A stretch of DNA of 64,000 nucleotides from a bacterium (lineage in GTDB: Bacteria; Krumholzibacteriota; Krumholzibacteriia; LZORAL124-64-63). The notes beneath the pieces were generated by a model. It was given only the letters and a program-made list of their open reading frames with translations, was not told the origin of the DNA and did no database searches. Of the stretch, positions 19,495-28,562 are shown piece after piece. Each line of letters begins with the position of its first letter. Position 1 is the stretch's first letter. A program made the translations under genes and the position numbers. The stretch covers positions 310,001 to 374,000 of the forward strand of contig JAAEQC010000033.1 of NCBI GenBank assembly GCA_024231905.1. The letters are read 5' to 3'.

Positions 19495-21027
19495 TCAGTC
19501 GTGATCGGACCGCAGCAGGCCCGGCTCCTTCTCGTAGCTCGTGGAGATGATCCGCTCCGCCTCGCGCGCCATGCCTTCCTGCACGGCGCGGTCCATGATG
19601 TGCGGCGTGAGCATGATCACCAGTTCGGTCTGGGTCTTCTCGGTCTCGGTGCGCTTGAATAGACTTCCCAGCAGGGGGATGTCCTTGAGCACGGGCACGC
19701 CGGCGTCGTTGTCGATGAGGCCCTCGGACAGCAGGCCGGCGATGACGAGGGTCTCCCCGTCGGCGACCTTGCCCACCGTGTCCAGCTCGCGCACGGCGAT
19801 GACCGGCTGGGTGTCGGCGTTGGGACTCGTCTCCACCCGCAGGATGTGGGACAGGGTCGGGTGCACGTTCAGGGTGATGATCCCGTCCCGGCCCACCTGG
19901 GGCGTCACGTCCAGCACCAGGCCCACCGGGATGATCTCGGGCAGGTACTCCACCACCGGGTCCGAGGCGCTGCCCCCGGCGAGCACCACGCGCGGCTCGA
20001 CCTGGGCCGAGAAGAAAACCTCCTCGGTGACCGCCCGCACGATGGCCTTCTGGTTGTTGAGGGTGGTGATGCGCGGTGTGCTCAGCACGCGGACCGTCCC
20101 CTGTTCAGAGAGGGCCTCGAAGACCACGTCGCCTTCCTCGCCGGTGACCGTGAAGTTGAAGATGGGACGGCCCGGATTGCTGGCTGCTTCCAGGCTCGTG
20201 CCCACGGCGCCGCGGGTGATGAGGTTCCAGTCCACACCCGTCCGGTCCGCCTCGCTGGTGGTGACCTCGAAGATCTTCACCGAGATGGCGACCTGGCGGC
20301 GCAGGGAGGTCTCCAAGCGTTCCAGCAGATCCTCCACGTCCCGCACCCGGGGCCACTCGGCCGTCACCTGCACGAGACCGGCCATGGGATTGATGACCAG
20401 GATGCGTCCTTCGCGATCGGCCAGGCTCACCGCATCGCCGGCGCCCACGTCGGCGGCGGTGGCCGGATCCCGGAAGACCAGAGTCTTCACCGCCGCGACG
20501 ACCTGGGGCCAGACGTTCATTGTCGAGCTGGTGATGAGGTTGGATTCGTTGGTGTTGGAGCTCTGGCCGCCGCCCCCGGAACCCGATTCACCGGAGGTGC
20601 GGCCGGACACCGTCAATTCGCCGCGGCCCACGCGCTGAGTGACCGGATAGTCGAACTGGAACCAGCGCGTGACCATGCCGTTGCGGTACACGACGAGCAC
20701 GCCGTCGACGATCTCCCAGCCCAGGCCGATGGGGTCCAACACCGCCGCCACGGCCGCCGCCACGGACACGTCCTTCAGGTGCAGATTCACCTGGCCGCCC
20801 ACGTCCGGCGCCAACTCCAGCCCCAGACCGCCGTGGTCGGCGAGGGATTCCAGAATGCCCCGCACATCCACCCAGCCGTTGGTGACGAGGGTGACGGTGG
20901 GCGCGTCGTCCGGCGGCGCGTCGGCTTCGGCGAAGGGAGACCGGACGTCGGCGGTCCCGGGATTCGCTCCCACACAGAGCGCCAGGGCCGCCAGCACCAC
21001 GATCCGTGTCATCTGCCTCATGCTCAT
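19495..21027 (-). CDS. Outer-membrane secretin, MshL/PilQ/GspD family
   Basis: 510 residues. A signal peptide (IVVLAALALCVGANPGTA) precedes an N-terminal N0/secretin-TonB-like domain with 'GWVDVRGILESLADHGGLGLELAPDVGGQVNLHLKDV'. A Ser/Gly linker follows (SGESGSGGGGQSSNTNES). Then come an N1-type domain and the secretin core with 'EQGTVRVLSTPRITTLNNQKAIVRAVTEEVFF' and 'VADGETLVIAGLLSEG...VPVLKDIPLLGSLFK', diagnostic of the family. The sequence 'FQFDYPVTQRVGRGELTVSG' before the linker resembles MSHA-pilus MshL. It forms the outer-membrane exit ring. The start used (MSMRQMTR) was chosen for its GGCAGG site; a start six codons earlier is possible. Confidence 0.92.
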   Translation of the reverse strand: MSMRQMTRIVVLAALALCVGANPGTADVRSPFAEADAPPDDAPTVTLVTNGWVDVRGILESLADHGGLGLELAPDVGGQVNLHLKDVSVAAAVAAVLDPIGLGWEIVDGVLVVYRNGMVTRWFQFDYPVTQRVGRGELTVSGRTSGESGSGGGGQSSNTNESNLITSSTMNVWPQVVAAVKTLVFRDPATAADVGAGDAVSLADREGRILVINPMAGLVQVTAEWPRVRDVEDLLERLETSLRRQVAISVKIFEVTTSEADRTGVDWNLITRGAVGTSLEAASNPGRPIFNFTVTGEEGDVVFEALSEQGTVRVLSTPRITTLNNQKAIVRAVTEEVFFSAQVEPRVVLAGGSASDPVVEYLPEIIPVGLVLDVTPQVGRDGIITLNVHPTLSHILRVETSPNADTQPVIAVRELDTVGKVADGETLVIAGLLSEGLIDNDAGVPVLKDIPLLGSLFKRTETEKTQTELVIMLTPHIMDRAVQEGMAREAERIISTSYEKEPGLLRSDHD

Positions 21028-21084
21028 GTCCTGCCCTCGTTCCATTCTCCGGCGCTCCGTCGCCGGTCGTTGATCATCGGTCCT

Positions 21085-21663
21085 CTAGTCGGTGCGGGCG
21101 CCGCGGATGGGCGGATAGTGCACCGTGTCGTCCTCATTGCCCCCCACCGGCAGGAAGAGGCGTCCGTCGGTCCCATCCAGATAGGCCCCGCCGGCGTCGA
21201 TCCGTTCCACGCGGTAGGCGCCGACGCGGTCGCCCGGGTGATAGCGTTGCCCCCCGATGAGGGCCGTGGGCCGGCTGCCACCGAGCATCACCGCGGCGCA
21301 GGTCGGCCGCGGGGCCCGAGCCGTACTCCGGCTGCCGGCCGTACGGGCCGGAACCGGCGGCGGCGGCGGATCCGTCCGAGTGCGGAATGGGTCGCGCAGG
21401 CCCCCCCCGTCGATACCGGCTCGAGCTACGGCGCCCGGATTCCCGTCGCCCCCGTCGGCCTTCAGCCGTGCCGCAGCCGCGCCGGCCATCTCCCCCAGGT
21501 CCGGAGGCAGGTACACCGCCTCCTCGGTGGCGATCTCCTGCCGGGCGTGCCGAGCCCGCAGGGGCTGGAAGACGCGCCAGTTCAGGATCATGATCCCCAG
21601 CAACAGGACCACGACGGAAACGACGACCCGGCGGTCGGTCAGGTCAACGGGCAGATTGGACAT
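21085..21663 (-). CDS. PilP/GspC-like inner-membrane assembly protein
   Basis: 192 residues. One transmembrane helix lies near the N-terminus (VVVSVVVLLLGIMILNW), followed by a Pro/Thr/Arg-rich periplasmic linker. A small C-terminal beta domain 'LIGGQRYHPGDRVGAYRVERIDAGGAYL' resembles the homology region of PilP and GspC. Such proteins link the inner-membrane PilN/PilO (or GspL/GspM) platform to the secretin, and the next gene downstream encodes the secretin. The assignment rests on position, topology and the C-terminal pattern rather than strong motif identity. It overlaps the PilO-like gene by 20 bases. Confidence 0.6.
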   Translation of the reverse strand: MSNLPVDLTDRRVVVSVVVLLLGIMILNWRVFQPLRARHARQEIATEEAVYLPPDLGEMAGAAAARLKADGGDGNPGAVARAGIDGGGLRDPFRTRTDPPPPPVPARTAGSRSTARAPRPTCAAVMLGGSRPTALIGGQRYHPGDRVGAYRVERIDAGGAYLDGTDGRLFLPVGGNEDDTVHYPPIRGARTD

Positions 21664-22327
21664 AGAAATCCAGCTCCAATGCTACGTTGATGCCCGTAGC
21701 GCTCGGCACCGCCGTCAACGCGTGGACAGTCAGGGCCCGTTCGATGTCCTCGAGACCGGCAAAGAAGGACGCCAGCCGGCCATAGTCCGTGTTGAAAGTG
21801 GCCAGCAAGCGGTAGGTGTGCAGTTCTGTGGCGGGTAGATCCCGCGTGTCGGCAGCGAAGTGCTCCACCAGCTGGGACAGCTGGTCCTCGTCGCCGGCCA
21901 CCGCCAGTTCGTCCACCGGTTCCTCCGCCAGGAGGGACGCCGGCACTGCCATCTCGCGCAGTCCAAAGGGATCGATGTCCGCCGCGGACGCCACCCGGGC
22001 CAGTTCCAGGAAGAGTTGCTCGCGACCCTTCTGACGGGGGAAACGCCGCTCGTACTCCCGCTCCTGCACCGGTTGCCAGGAGGCCGCCGCCGCGTTGAAC
22101 CAGGCGCCGGCCGCTGCCATGCTCGTCAGGGCCTCGATGCGGCCCGTGGCCTCGCTGATCCGCTTCTCGTTGCGGTAGGACGCCTGCCAGGCCGGCCACG
22201 CACCCAGGAAGAAGACCAGGACCCACACACCCATGAAGGTCGCATAGCGAATGCGACGGTGGCGCCAGAGGCGGACCAGGAACTCTCCCGGACGCGTGGC
22301 GTCCACCAGGGACCGGCCGGCGCTCAT
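21644..22327 (-). CDS. PilO/GspM-like inner-membrane platform protein
   Basis: 227 residues. One N-terminal transmembrane helix (TFMGVWVLVFFLGAWPAW) is followed by a short coiled coil and a C-terminal ferredoxin-like domain ('YRLLATFNTDYGRLASFFAGLEDIERALTVHALT', then 'ALELDFYV'), the typical PilO/MshJ arrangement. It probably pairs with the PilN-like part of the preceding gene product. It overlaps that gene by 4 bases and the PilP-like gene by 20 bases, so translation is tightly coupled. Confidence 0.65.
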   Translation of the reverse strand: MSAGRSLVDATRPGEFLVRLWRHRRIRYATFMGVWVLVFFLGAWPAWQASYRNEKRISEATGRIEALTSMAAAGAWFNAAAASWQPVQEREYERRFPRQKGREQLFLELARVASAADIDPFGLREMAVPASLLAEEPVDELAVAGDEDQLSQLVEHFAADTRDLPATELHTYRLLATFNTDYGRLASFFAGLEDIERALTVHALTAVPSATGINVALELDFYVQSAR

Positions 22328-23781
22328 GGGGTCACCTCCCCGGGAACCGCATACTCGAGAGTGAAGGCCACCCGGGAACGGGGAGTGCGCGCATCCGTGA
22401 CACCCGAGATCTCCAGGTAGACCGGCTCGCTCAGTTCCACCAGGCGATCGTAGCCGGCCAGCCGGCCGTGGAAGTCCAGGAAGACCTCCTGGGCAGTCTC
22501 GCCCGTGCGGCCGAGGCTCTGGCCCCGCAGGACGAGGCGCAAGTCGGCGTCCTCCTGCTCCGTGAGTTCCAGGCCGCCGTAGATCACATCCCGCGGCGTG
22601 CGCGAGGCCAGGTCCTCCAGCAGGGCGGCCACGTCAGGCTGGCCGCCGGCCAGCAGATCCATGTTCTGCTGCCGGGCCTGCAGGGCCCGGTTCTGTAAGT
22701 AGTCGGCGGCGGCGGCGCCGGCCCGGGTATAGAGCTGGTCGGTGCGCTGCTCGGCACATTTCAGATAACTCCGCTGCACATACGTCGTGAACAAGCCCCC
22801 GGCCAACAGCATGGGCACCGCCACGGAAACGAAAGCGGCGAGGGCGAAGCCCGCATAGCGCTGCAGGTCCTTGAGCGGATCTGGTTTGGCCCCCGGCGGC
22901 AGGATCTCGCAAGCGGGACCGTGCAGGGCCGCCACCGCCCGGGCTAGGTTCGGGAGCATCGTCCAGGCCGCCGTGTCCGCCGCGCCGGTGAACAGTTCCT
23001 CGGGACGCCAGGTCTGCAGCGGCACCTCGGTGCGGTCGGCCAGGAGCGCGGCCAGGTCGTCCACCAGGTCGGGCTGGCCGCAGAGAACGATGCGACCCAC
23101 GACCATGCTGTGCTCCGCCTGCTGGGCGAAGAAGCTGGACCGCTCGATCTCGGTGACGAGCCGTTCCAGGAATTCGTCTCGATGGGCGCCGCCACTGAGG
23201 TCGTCGGGCAGGGGGCGGGAGAAGAGCAGCCCGTGCTCGTCGCCCACGCAGAGAAAGCGCTGCTCGGGGCCGATGTGGACCAGGTTCCAGGGACCCTGCG
23301 CGTCCTCGGCGACCCCGTGGCGGCGATACAGCTCGTCCAGGGCCAGGTAGTCCGGCAGCAGGCCCACGGCGCGGCAGCCCAGGTCCGTCGCTGAGGTGAA
23401 TCGCTCGCTGACCAGATCCAGCGGCGCGAAGACCACCGCGTGCTCCTGACCGCCGCGGCCAGGTCCCTGGGATCGCGGCAGTGGTGTGGACCGGGTGATC
23501 CACTGGCCGGGCTGGCCGCCCTGCTGGCGCACGACCATGCCCTGGATGGCCGTGTCCAGGGCCCGTCCCTTTAAGGGGGGCAGGCTGGCGATCATCAGGT
23601 GGACCTGTTCGTCGGGCAGGTCGAGCACCGTGCGGTGGTGCGGATCGGCCAGGGGAGCCAGGTCGGGTGCGGCGACCGGAGCGGTCTCGATCCGGTAGGG
23701 CGTCTCCTCGCCGGGAACGACTCCGACCAGATGCCGGCGGTCCCCGTCGAGAATCAGGCTGTATCCTTGGCGCGTCTTCAT
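22324..23781 (-). CDS. PilM-PilN-like fusion (GspL-type) platform protein
   Basis: 485 residues. Residues 1-290 look like a cytoplasmic actin-like PilM/GspL module ('HLMIASLPP', 'GLLPDYLALDEL', 'WNLVHIGPEQRFLCVG', 'VVGRIVLCGQP'). A single transmembrane helix spans about 309-331. The periplasmic part (335-485) resembles PilN, with 'LLEDLASRTPRDVIYGGLEL' and 'LVLRGQS...VFLDFHGRLAGYDRLVE' matching the PilN strand pattern. One chain thus replaces separate PilM and PilN, as in GspL. The ATG chosen overlaps the upstream pseudopilin stop by 4 bases; a longer in-frame extension upstream lies inside the pseudopilin gene and is rejected. Confidence 0.7.
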   Translation of the reverse strand: MKTRQGYSLILDGDRRHLVGVVPGEETPYRIETAPVAAPDLAPLADPHHRTVLDLPDEQVHLMIASLPPLKGRALDTAIQGMVVRQQGGQPGQWITRSTPLPRSQGPGRGGQEHAVVFAPLDLVSERFTSATDLGCRAVGLLPDYLALDELYRRHGVAEDAQGPWNLVHIGPEQRFLCVGDEHGLLFSRPLPDDLSGGAHRDEFLERLVTEIERSSFFAQQAEHSMVVGRIVLCGQPDLVDDLAALLADRTEVPLQTWRPEELFTGAADTAAWTMLPNLARAVAALHGPACEILPPGAKPDPLKDLQRYAGFALAAFVSVAVPMLLAGGLFTTYVQRSYLKCAEQRTDQLYTRAGAAAADYLQNRALQARQQNMDLLAGGQPDVAALLEDLASRTPRDVIYGGLELTEQEDADLRLVLRGQSLGRTGETAQEVFLDFHGRLAGYDRLVELSEPVYLEISGVTDARTPRSRVAFTLEYAVPGEVTP

Positions 23782-24809
23782 GGTCCGAACCCCGTTGGGA
23801 TGTTGTCGGTCGTGGTGGCGGCGTTGCCGTCCGGGCCGGCGGAGTACACGTAGCGGGACACGGCGTTGACACCGTAGCCCAGGCCCCAACCATCCAGGTC
23901 GAAGCCCGCGCCCAGGCCCAGGGCCGCCCGGTCGGTGCCCCAGGCTCCCGTCAGGACCAAGGCCGTGTTGGCGTCCAGGGCAGCCTGGGCCACGGCCAGT
24001 TCCGTCTCGGTCTTCTCGCGTCCGGGCGGGGCGCTGCTGATGAGAACCACCAAGTCGTCGTCGCCGCCGTTGTCGTCGGTGCGGTCGGGGCCGAGGCTGG
24101 AAACCCGCAACACCACCGGCAGGCCCGCGAACTGGTAGAGGGCGTAGTCCGTGCCCCAGGCGTCGCGGAAGGCGTCGCCGGAAAAGCCCTGGTCCAGGTA
24201 GTCGCCGTCCAGGTCCGCCAGGGCTCCGGGGAAGGCAGCGTTTTCGCGGAAGTAGTCGCGACAGGCGGCGGCCAGGGCCTCCAGTTCACCGGCCACTTCG
24301 CCCCGGTTGGCCCGGTCCACCTGGGCGGCATTGACCAGGGCGAGCAGGTCGTCCTGCAGGTCGTTCAGGTCCCAGTTGGCGTTGAGATTGCCCCCATCCG
24401 GACCCAGATTGGCGCCGACGCTCGCCACCAGCAGGTCCGCCGCTCCGGCCGGGGTCGTGGCCGGCGCCAAGTCGTAGATGTAGGGCCGTCCGAAGGCGTC
24501 GCTCGCGACCATGTCGGCCGGATTGCCGCTCGGGGTCTGGAGATACGGTCCTTCCCAGCCCGCCAACCCCGGGTCGACCACCAGGGCGGCCAGGCCCTCG
24601 GCCTCGCTGGGGAAACGGCCCGTGTCGTCGTAGAAGTCCACCAACGCCGTCTCCAGGGACGACAACTCGTCGAGGGTCGCCGCACTGCGTGCGTTGTTGA
24701 TCTGCTTGAAGACCACCGGGGCCACGGCGCCCGCCATGATCGCCACGATGGCCACGGCGACGATGACCTCCATGAGGGTGAAGCCTCGCCTGTGTCGTCG
24801 CGTCGTCAT
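23778..24809 (-). CDS. Large GspG-like pseudopilin with three repeated head segments
   Basis: 343 residues, over twice the usual pseudopilin length. The N-terminus has a basic leader and a prepilin peptidase site (RRG|FTLMEV, Glu+5 present) followed by the hydrophobic helix. Three segments then resemble the GspG head: 'DAFGRPYIYD' (~104-113), 'DAWGTDYALYQ' (~216-226) with 'SSLGPDRTDDNGGDDD', and 'DGWGLGY' (~306-312) with 'YSAGPDGNAATTTDN'. Each has the D-x-[WF]-G-x-x-Y ... S-x-G-x-D pattern that binds calcium in GspG. The first two are also preceded by a helical LExAL...[DR][FY]..(D/E)..(R/A)FP motif. The ATG was preferred to a GTG two codons earlier because GGAGG is five bases from it. Confidence 0.8.
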   Translation of the reverse strand: MTTRRHRRGFTLMEVIVAVAIVAIMAGAVAPVVFKQINNARSAATLDELSSLETALVDFYDDTGRFPSEAEGLAALVVDPGLAGWEGPYLQTPSGNPADMVASDAFGRPYIYDLAPATTPAGAADLLVASVGANLGPDGGNLNANWDLNDLQDDLLALVNAAQVDRANRGEVAGELEALAAACRDYFRENAAFPGALADLDGDYLDQGFSGDAFRDAWGTDYALYQFAGLPVVLRVSSLGPDRTDDNGGDDDLVVLISSAPPGREKTETELAVAQAALDANTALVLTGAWGTDRAALGLGAGFDLDGWGLGYGVNAVSRYVYSAGPDGNAATTTDNIPTGFGP

Positions 24810-24818
24810 CGTCACCTC

Positions 24819-26024
24819 CTAGATCACCGCGCTGCGCAGGTTGAGGATGGGCAGCAGCACCGACAAGGCCGCCACGGCGATGAGACCGCCGAGGACCACG
24901 ATGAGCACCGCCTCCAGAGCGGTGAAGGTCTGCTTCAGGGCCCGGGGGATCTCCCGGTCCAGATAGGTCGCGGCCTTGCCCAGGGTCAGATCCAGCTGGC
25001 CCGCCTGCTCGCCCACGGCCACCAGCCGCTGGATGAGAGGCGGAAAGCTCTTGGCCCGGGCGAAGGACGCCGCCAGGGTCTCGCCGGTCATGACCCGCTG
25101 GCGGACTTCGGCCAGTTCCCGGCCCATGGCCGCATTGCCCACCACATCCTCGAGCAGTTCCAGCAGCCGCAGCAGGTTCGTACCGGAGCCGAAGAGCAGG
25201 GAGAAATGCTTGGCGAAGCGCGAAAGGGCGATCTTGTGCATGAAGCCGCCCATGACCGGCACCTTGAGGATCGCCGTGTCCAGCCACAGCCTGCCGCGGT
25301 CGGTCCGCTTGAGCAGGGCCACGGCGCCGGCGGTGGCGCCGGCGCCCACCAGCAGCAGCGGCCACCAGATGCGCAGCCAGTCGAAGACCGCGATCACCCC
25401 CAGGGTCAGTCCCGGCAACTGCACGTCCCCGGACTGGAAGATCTCCATGAAGCGCGGCACCACGTAAAGCATCATCAGCATGAAGAGGCCCACCACGCCC
25501 GCGGACAGGAGCGCCGGGTAGGCCAGGGCCTGCTTGGTCTGGCTGCGCAGATCGTCGAGCCACTCCAGGTAGCCCACCAGGTCGGCGAAGCAGCCGGAGA
25601 TGTCGCCGCTGTCCTGGCCCGCCGCGACGATGGCGATGTAGACATCCGAGAAGACTTCCGGGTGCTGGGCCAGGGCTTCGGAGATCTGGGCGCCGCCCGA
25701 GATCTCCTCGCGCAGGTCAGAGATGATGGCCTGGAAAGGTCCGCTGGCGCCGTCTCGCTCGAAATCGCGCAGGGCGGTGATGACCGGGATGCCAGCCGAA
25801 AGGCAGGTGGCCACGTGCAGGGTGAAGTCCCGCAGTTCGCGGCGGCCGGCGCGGCCGGCCCGGCTGAAGGACTTGCCCAGGGATCCGAGCGTGGGCCGGT
25901 TCTCCAGCAGGATGAGATTCTGGTGCATGAGGTCCTGGGAGAGCACCGCCGCGCTCTCGGCGCGACGGATGCCGGCGACCATCTGCCCGTTGGCGCCCAG
26001 GGCCTTGTAGCGGAACTCCCTCAT
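24819..26024 (-). CDS. gspF: Type II secretion / type IV pilus inner-membrane protein, GspF/PilC family
   Basis: 401 residues with two tandem T2SF domains. The first has 'FTLHVATCLSAGIPVITALRDFE' and 'ALAQHPEVFSDVYIAIVAAGQDSGDISGCFADLVGYLE'. The second has 'FAKHFSLLFGSGTNLLRLLELLEDVVGN', 'FPPLIQRLVAVGEQAGQLDLTLGKAATYLDRE' and a C-terminal helix. Three transmembrane helices are evident. GspF/PilC is the platform that couples the cytoplasmic ATPase to pilin insertion. Its start overlaps the ATPase gene's stop by 4 bases, and the pseudopilin gene follows nine bases later. Confidence 0.92.
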   Translation of the reverse strand: MREFRYKALGANGQMVAGIRRAESAAVLSQDLMHQNLILLENRPTLGSLGKSFSRAGRAGRRELRDFTLHVATCLSAGIPVITALRDFERDGASGPFQAIISDLREEISGGAQISEALAQHPEVFSDVYIAIVAAGQDSGDISGCFADLVGYLEWLDDLRSQTKQALAYPALLSAGVVGLFMLMMLYVVPRFMEIFQSGDVQLPGLTLGVIAVFDWLRIWWPLLLVGAGATAGAVALLKRTDRGRLWLDTAILKVPVMGGFMHKIALSRFAKHFSLLFGSGTNLLRLLELLEDVVGNAAMGRELAEVRQRVMTGETLAASFARAKSFPPLIQRLVAVGEQAGQLDLTLGKAATYLDREIPRALKQTFTALEAVLIVVLGGLIAVAALSVLLPILNLRSAVI

Positions 26025-27694
26025 GATACGACCCTCACGGCTTCGGTCAGGGAGGTCTTGCCGGCGCAGAGTTTCGCCACGGCGTCGTCGCGCAGGGTGG
26101 TCATGCCCCGTGCCACAGCGTTCGCGGCGATGGCGTCCGTGTCACGTCCCTCGCTTACCAGGCTCCGGATCTCCTGATCCACCGGCAGGTACTCGAAGAC
26201 GGGCAGGCGGCCGGAGTAGCCCGTATCCCGGCACTGGGGGCAGCCCTTGCCCACGGTGAAGCTGGGTTCGCCTTCCACCTCGTCCAGACGTAGCAACCGG
26301 ACCTGCTCGTCGGTGGGCTCCTGGCGCACGCGGCACACGGGGCACACCCGGCGCACCAGGCGTTGGGCCAGGACCCCCGCCAGGGTGGCCGACAGGAGGA
26401 ACGGTTCGATGCCCATGTCCAGCAAGCGCGGGATGGCGCCGGTGGCGGCGTTGGTGTGGAGAGTGCTGAAGACCAGGTGACCGGTGAGGGCGGCGCGGAT
26501 GGCCAGGCCGGCCGTCTCCCCGTCGCGGATCTCGCCCACCAACAGGATGTCCGGATCCTGGCGGAGAATGGCGCGCAGCCCGCTGGCGAAGGTGAAGTCC
26601 TGCTCGGGCTTCACCTGGGCCTGGCTGATCACGGGCAACTCGTATTCCACCGGGTCCTCGAGGGTGATGATCTTGGTGTCGGGGTTGTTCAGATACGTCA
26701 GGGCCGAATAGAGGGTCGTGGTCTTGCCCGAGCCCGTGGGTCCGGTCACCAGGACGATGCCGTGGGGCCGGGAGATGTCCTCGCGGAACTTGGCGAGCAT
26801 CTCCTTGTCCATGCCGAGCTTCTCGAGCCCGAAGACCAGGTTCTGTTTGTCGAGCACCCGCGCCACCACGGTCTCGCCGTAGACCGTGGGGAAGGTGGAG
26901 ACGCGCAGGTCCAGGACCCGGTTGCCCAGCTTGTATCGGATGCGGCCGTCCTGGGGCACGCGCGTGTTGGAGATGTTCAGACCGGCCATGATCTTGATGC
27001 GGGTGACCACGATGCTCCGGAGCTGCGTGGCCAGGAATGGCCCCTGCACCAGCCGGCCGTCGATGCGGTAGCGCGTGCGCACCACCTTTTCCTCCGGTTC
27101 CACGTGGATGTCCGTGGCTCCGTCCTCGATGGCCTTGCGGATGATCAGGTCCACGAGCCGCACGTACGGCGAGTCCGCCTCGCCGAGAGCCGTGCCCGCG
27201 TCCGCCGCCCGCCGCGCGGCCTCGATGGCCTCCTGCAGGTCGGCATCCAGGTCGCCGGGCGCGCCGTGGTACTTGAGGAGCGCCTCCTGGACGTCCGTCT
27301 CGGTGGCGTGCACCACCTCCACGTACCGCCCGGTCAGGCGGCCGAGAGCGTCGATGGTATCCAGGTCGAGAGGATTCGACATGGCCACCACGAGGGTGTT
27401 TTCCTTGAGACTGATGGGGATGAGGCGGTGCTTTTCGGCCAACTCGGCGGGCACCGCGTCCACGGCCTCCCGCTCGATCCACTCGTCCGCCAGGGAGACG
27501 TAGCTGACGCCCGCCTGCCCGGCCAGGACCCGTGCGATGTCCTTCTCGGTGCAAATGCCCAGGCGCTGGAAGATGGCTCCCAGCTTCTCACCGGTCTGCC
27601 GCTGCTCGCGCAGGGCGAGTTCCAGCTGCTCGTCGGTGATCTTCTTGGCATCGACCAGGATCTGGCCGAGCTTCTTGGTCTTCGTCGCGACCAT
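26021..27694 (-). CDS. gspE: Type II secretion / pilus assembly ATPase, GspE/PilB family
   Basis: 557 residues. An N-terminal MshEN/GspE-N domain (LGQILVDAKKITDEQLELAL...GEKLG) resembles those that bind c-di-GMP in MshE. The ATPase core has Walker A GPTGSGKT (318-325), the Asp box 'DIHVEPEEKVVRTRYRIDG', 'LRQDPDILLVGEIRDGETA' and the His box 'TGHLVFSTLHTN'. A CxxC...CxxC zinc knuckle lies near the C-terminus (CPVC, CPQC). The ATG was chosen because GTGAGGA, which could itself be read as an earlier start, is well placed as its ribosome site. Powered by ATP, it extends the pilus or pseudopilus. Confidence 0.93.
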   Translation of the reverse strand: MVATKTKKLGQILVDAKKITDEQLELALREQRQTGEKLGAIFQRLGICTEKDIARVLAGQAGVSYVSLADEWIEREAVDAVPAELAEKHRLIPISLKENTLVVAMSNPLDLDTIDALGRLTGRYVEVVHATETDVQEALLKYHGAPGDLDADLQEAIEAARRAADAGTALGEADSPYVRLVDLIIRKAIEDGATDIHVEPEEKVVRTRYRIDGRLVQGPFLATQLRSIVVTRIKIMAGLNISNTRVPQDGRIRYKLGNRVLDLRVSTFPTVYGETVVARVLDKQNLVFGLEKLGMDKEMLAKFREDISRPHGIVLVTGPTGSGKTTTLYSALTYLNNPDTKIITLEDPVEYELPVISQAQVKPEQDFTFASGLRAILRQDPDILLVGEIRDGETAGLAIRAALTGHLVFSTLHTNAATGAIPRLLDMGIEPFLLSATLAGVLAQRLVRRVCPVCRVRQEPTDEQVRLLRLDEVEGEPSFTVGKGCPQCRDTGYSGRLPVFEYLPVDQEIRSLVSEGRDTDAIAANAVARGMTTLRDDAVAKLCAGKTSLTEAVRVVS

Positions 27695-27786
27695 GACCGT
27701 CCTCACCCGGCCTGAGCCGGATTACGGGGATCGGACCTAGCACGCGGCGCCGGAAGTCCCGCAGGATCCGGCGTCCGCTCGTCCGC

Positions 27787-28446
27787 CTACTGCTGTTCGG
27801 CCGGACGCAGGACGTAGCCCACGTCGTCGCCGCCGATCTGCTCTTCCATGGTGGCGTCCTGGAACGTGGTCTCGAAGACCTCGTTGGGACCCGCCGAGAG
27901 CACGATCACCGCGTGGCGCGTGTAGTTGGCCACGGCGTTGTTCATGTAGCGGAGGTTCACCACGAAGGCGTTGCCCCAGGGATCCAGCGGAGCGCTGTCC
28001 AGGTAGGGACCGTTCCAGCCGGGCCTGACATGGGGACTCTGGCTCTCGGTGTAGAGGGGATCCACCGTGTCGGTGGCGTTGCGGATGAGCTGGTCGGTGA
28101 CTGTGCTGGAGACGCCCCAGCTGTCCCAGTTGCCACCGCCGGGCACGCCAGCTGCTCCCACGGGGATGCCCGCGTTGCCACCACCGAGGCTGGCGTTGGT
28201 CGCCATACGCGTCAGATCGACGGCCGCGTCGGCGTCGTTCTGCATGGGCCAGGAGCCGGTGTCCTTGTAGAACTGCAGAATGGCGTTGGCGATGACCTGC
28301 GAGTCGGACTGGGCCCGCGAGACCTTGCCCTCGTTGAGGTTCTTGATCAAAGGCGGCGCGATGGCTACGGCCATGATCGCCACCAGGGCCACCGCGATGA
28401 TGACTTCGAACAACGTGAAGCCTGCGTTCCGATGAATCCGGTTCAT
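27787..28446 (-). CDS. GspG-like pseudopilin (first gene of the secretion/pilus operon)
   Basis: 219 residues. A prepilin peptidase site (NAG|FTLFEVIIAVALVAIM, Glu+5) leads into the hydrophobic helix. The head has 'VIANAILQFYKDTGSWP', 'WNGPYLDSAPLDPWGNAFVVNL' and 'HAVIVLSAGPN', the major pseudopilin pattern of GspG. The head is enlarged by a Gly-rich insertion (about 85-110). GGAAGG sits just before the ATG. It is separated from the ATPase gene by 92 bases, more than any other junction in this cluster, so it may be made at a different level from the rest. Confidence 0.88.
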   Translation of the reverse strand: MNRIHRNAGFTLFEVIIAVALVAIMAVAIAPPLIKNLNEGKVSRAQSDSQVIANAILQFYKDTGSWPMQNDADAAVDLTRMATNASLGGGNAGIPVGAAGVPGGGNWDSWGVSSTVTDQLIRNATDTVDPLYTESQSPHVRPGWNGPYLDSAPLDPWGNAFVVNLRYMNNAVANYTRHAVIVLSAGPNEVFETTFQDATMEEQIGGDDVGYVLRPAEQQ

Positions 28447-28562
28447 GTTTCCTTCCTCTCGAACATGGATGGGCGTGACGTATGGGCGATGTCCCCGACT
28501 GGACGATTCTGCCCCCATTTCGCAACTCCGTGTTCAGCAGTCGATTACGACGGAGATCGCGC

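Noticed and set aside
23667..26177. Long plus-strand ORF opposite the pseudopilin and GspF genes
   Set aside because: Compositionally biased; the opposite strand carries recognisable secretion genes with ribosome sites and overlaps.
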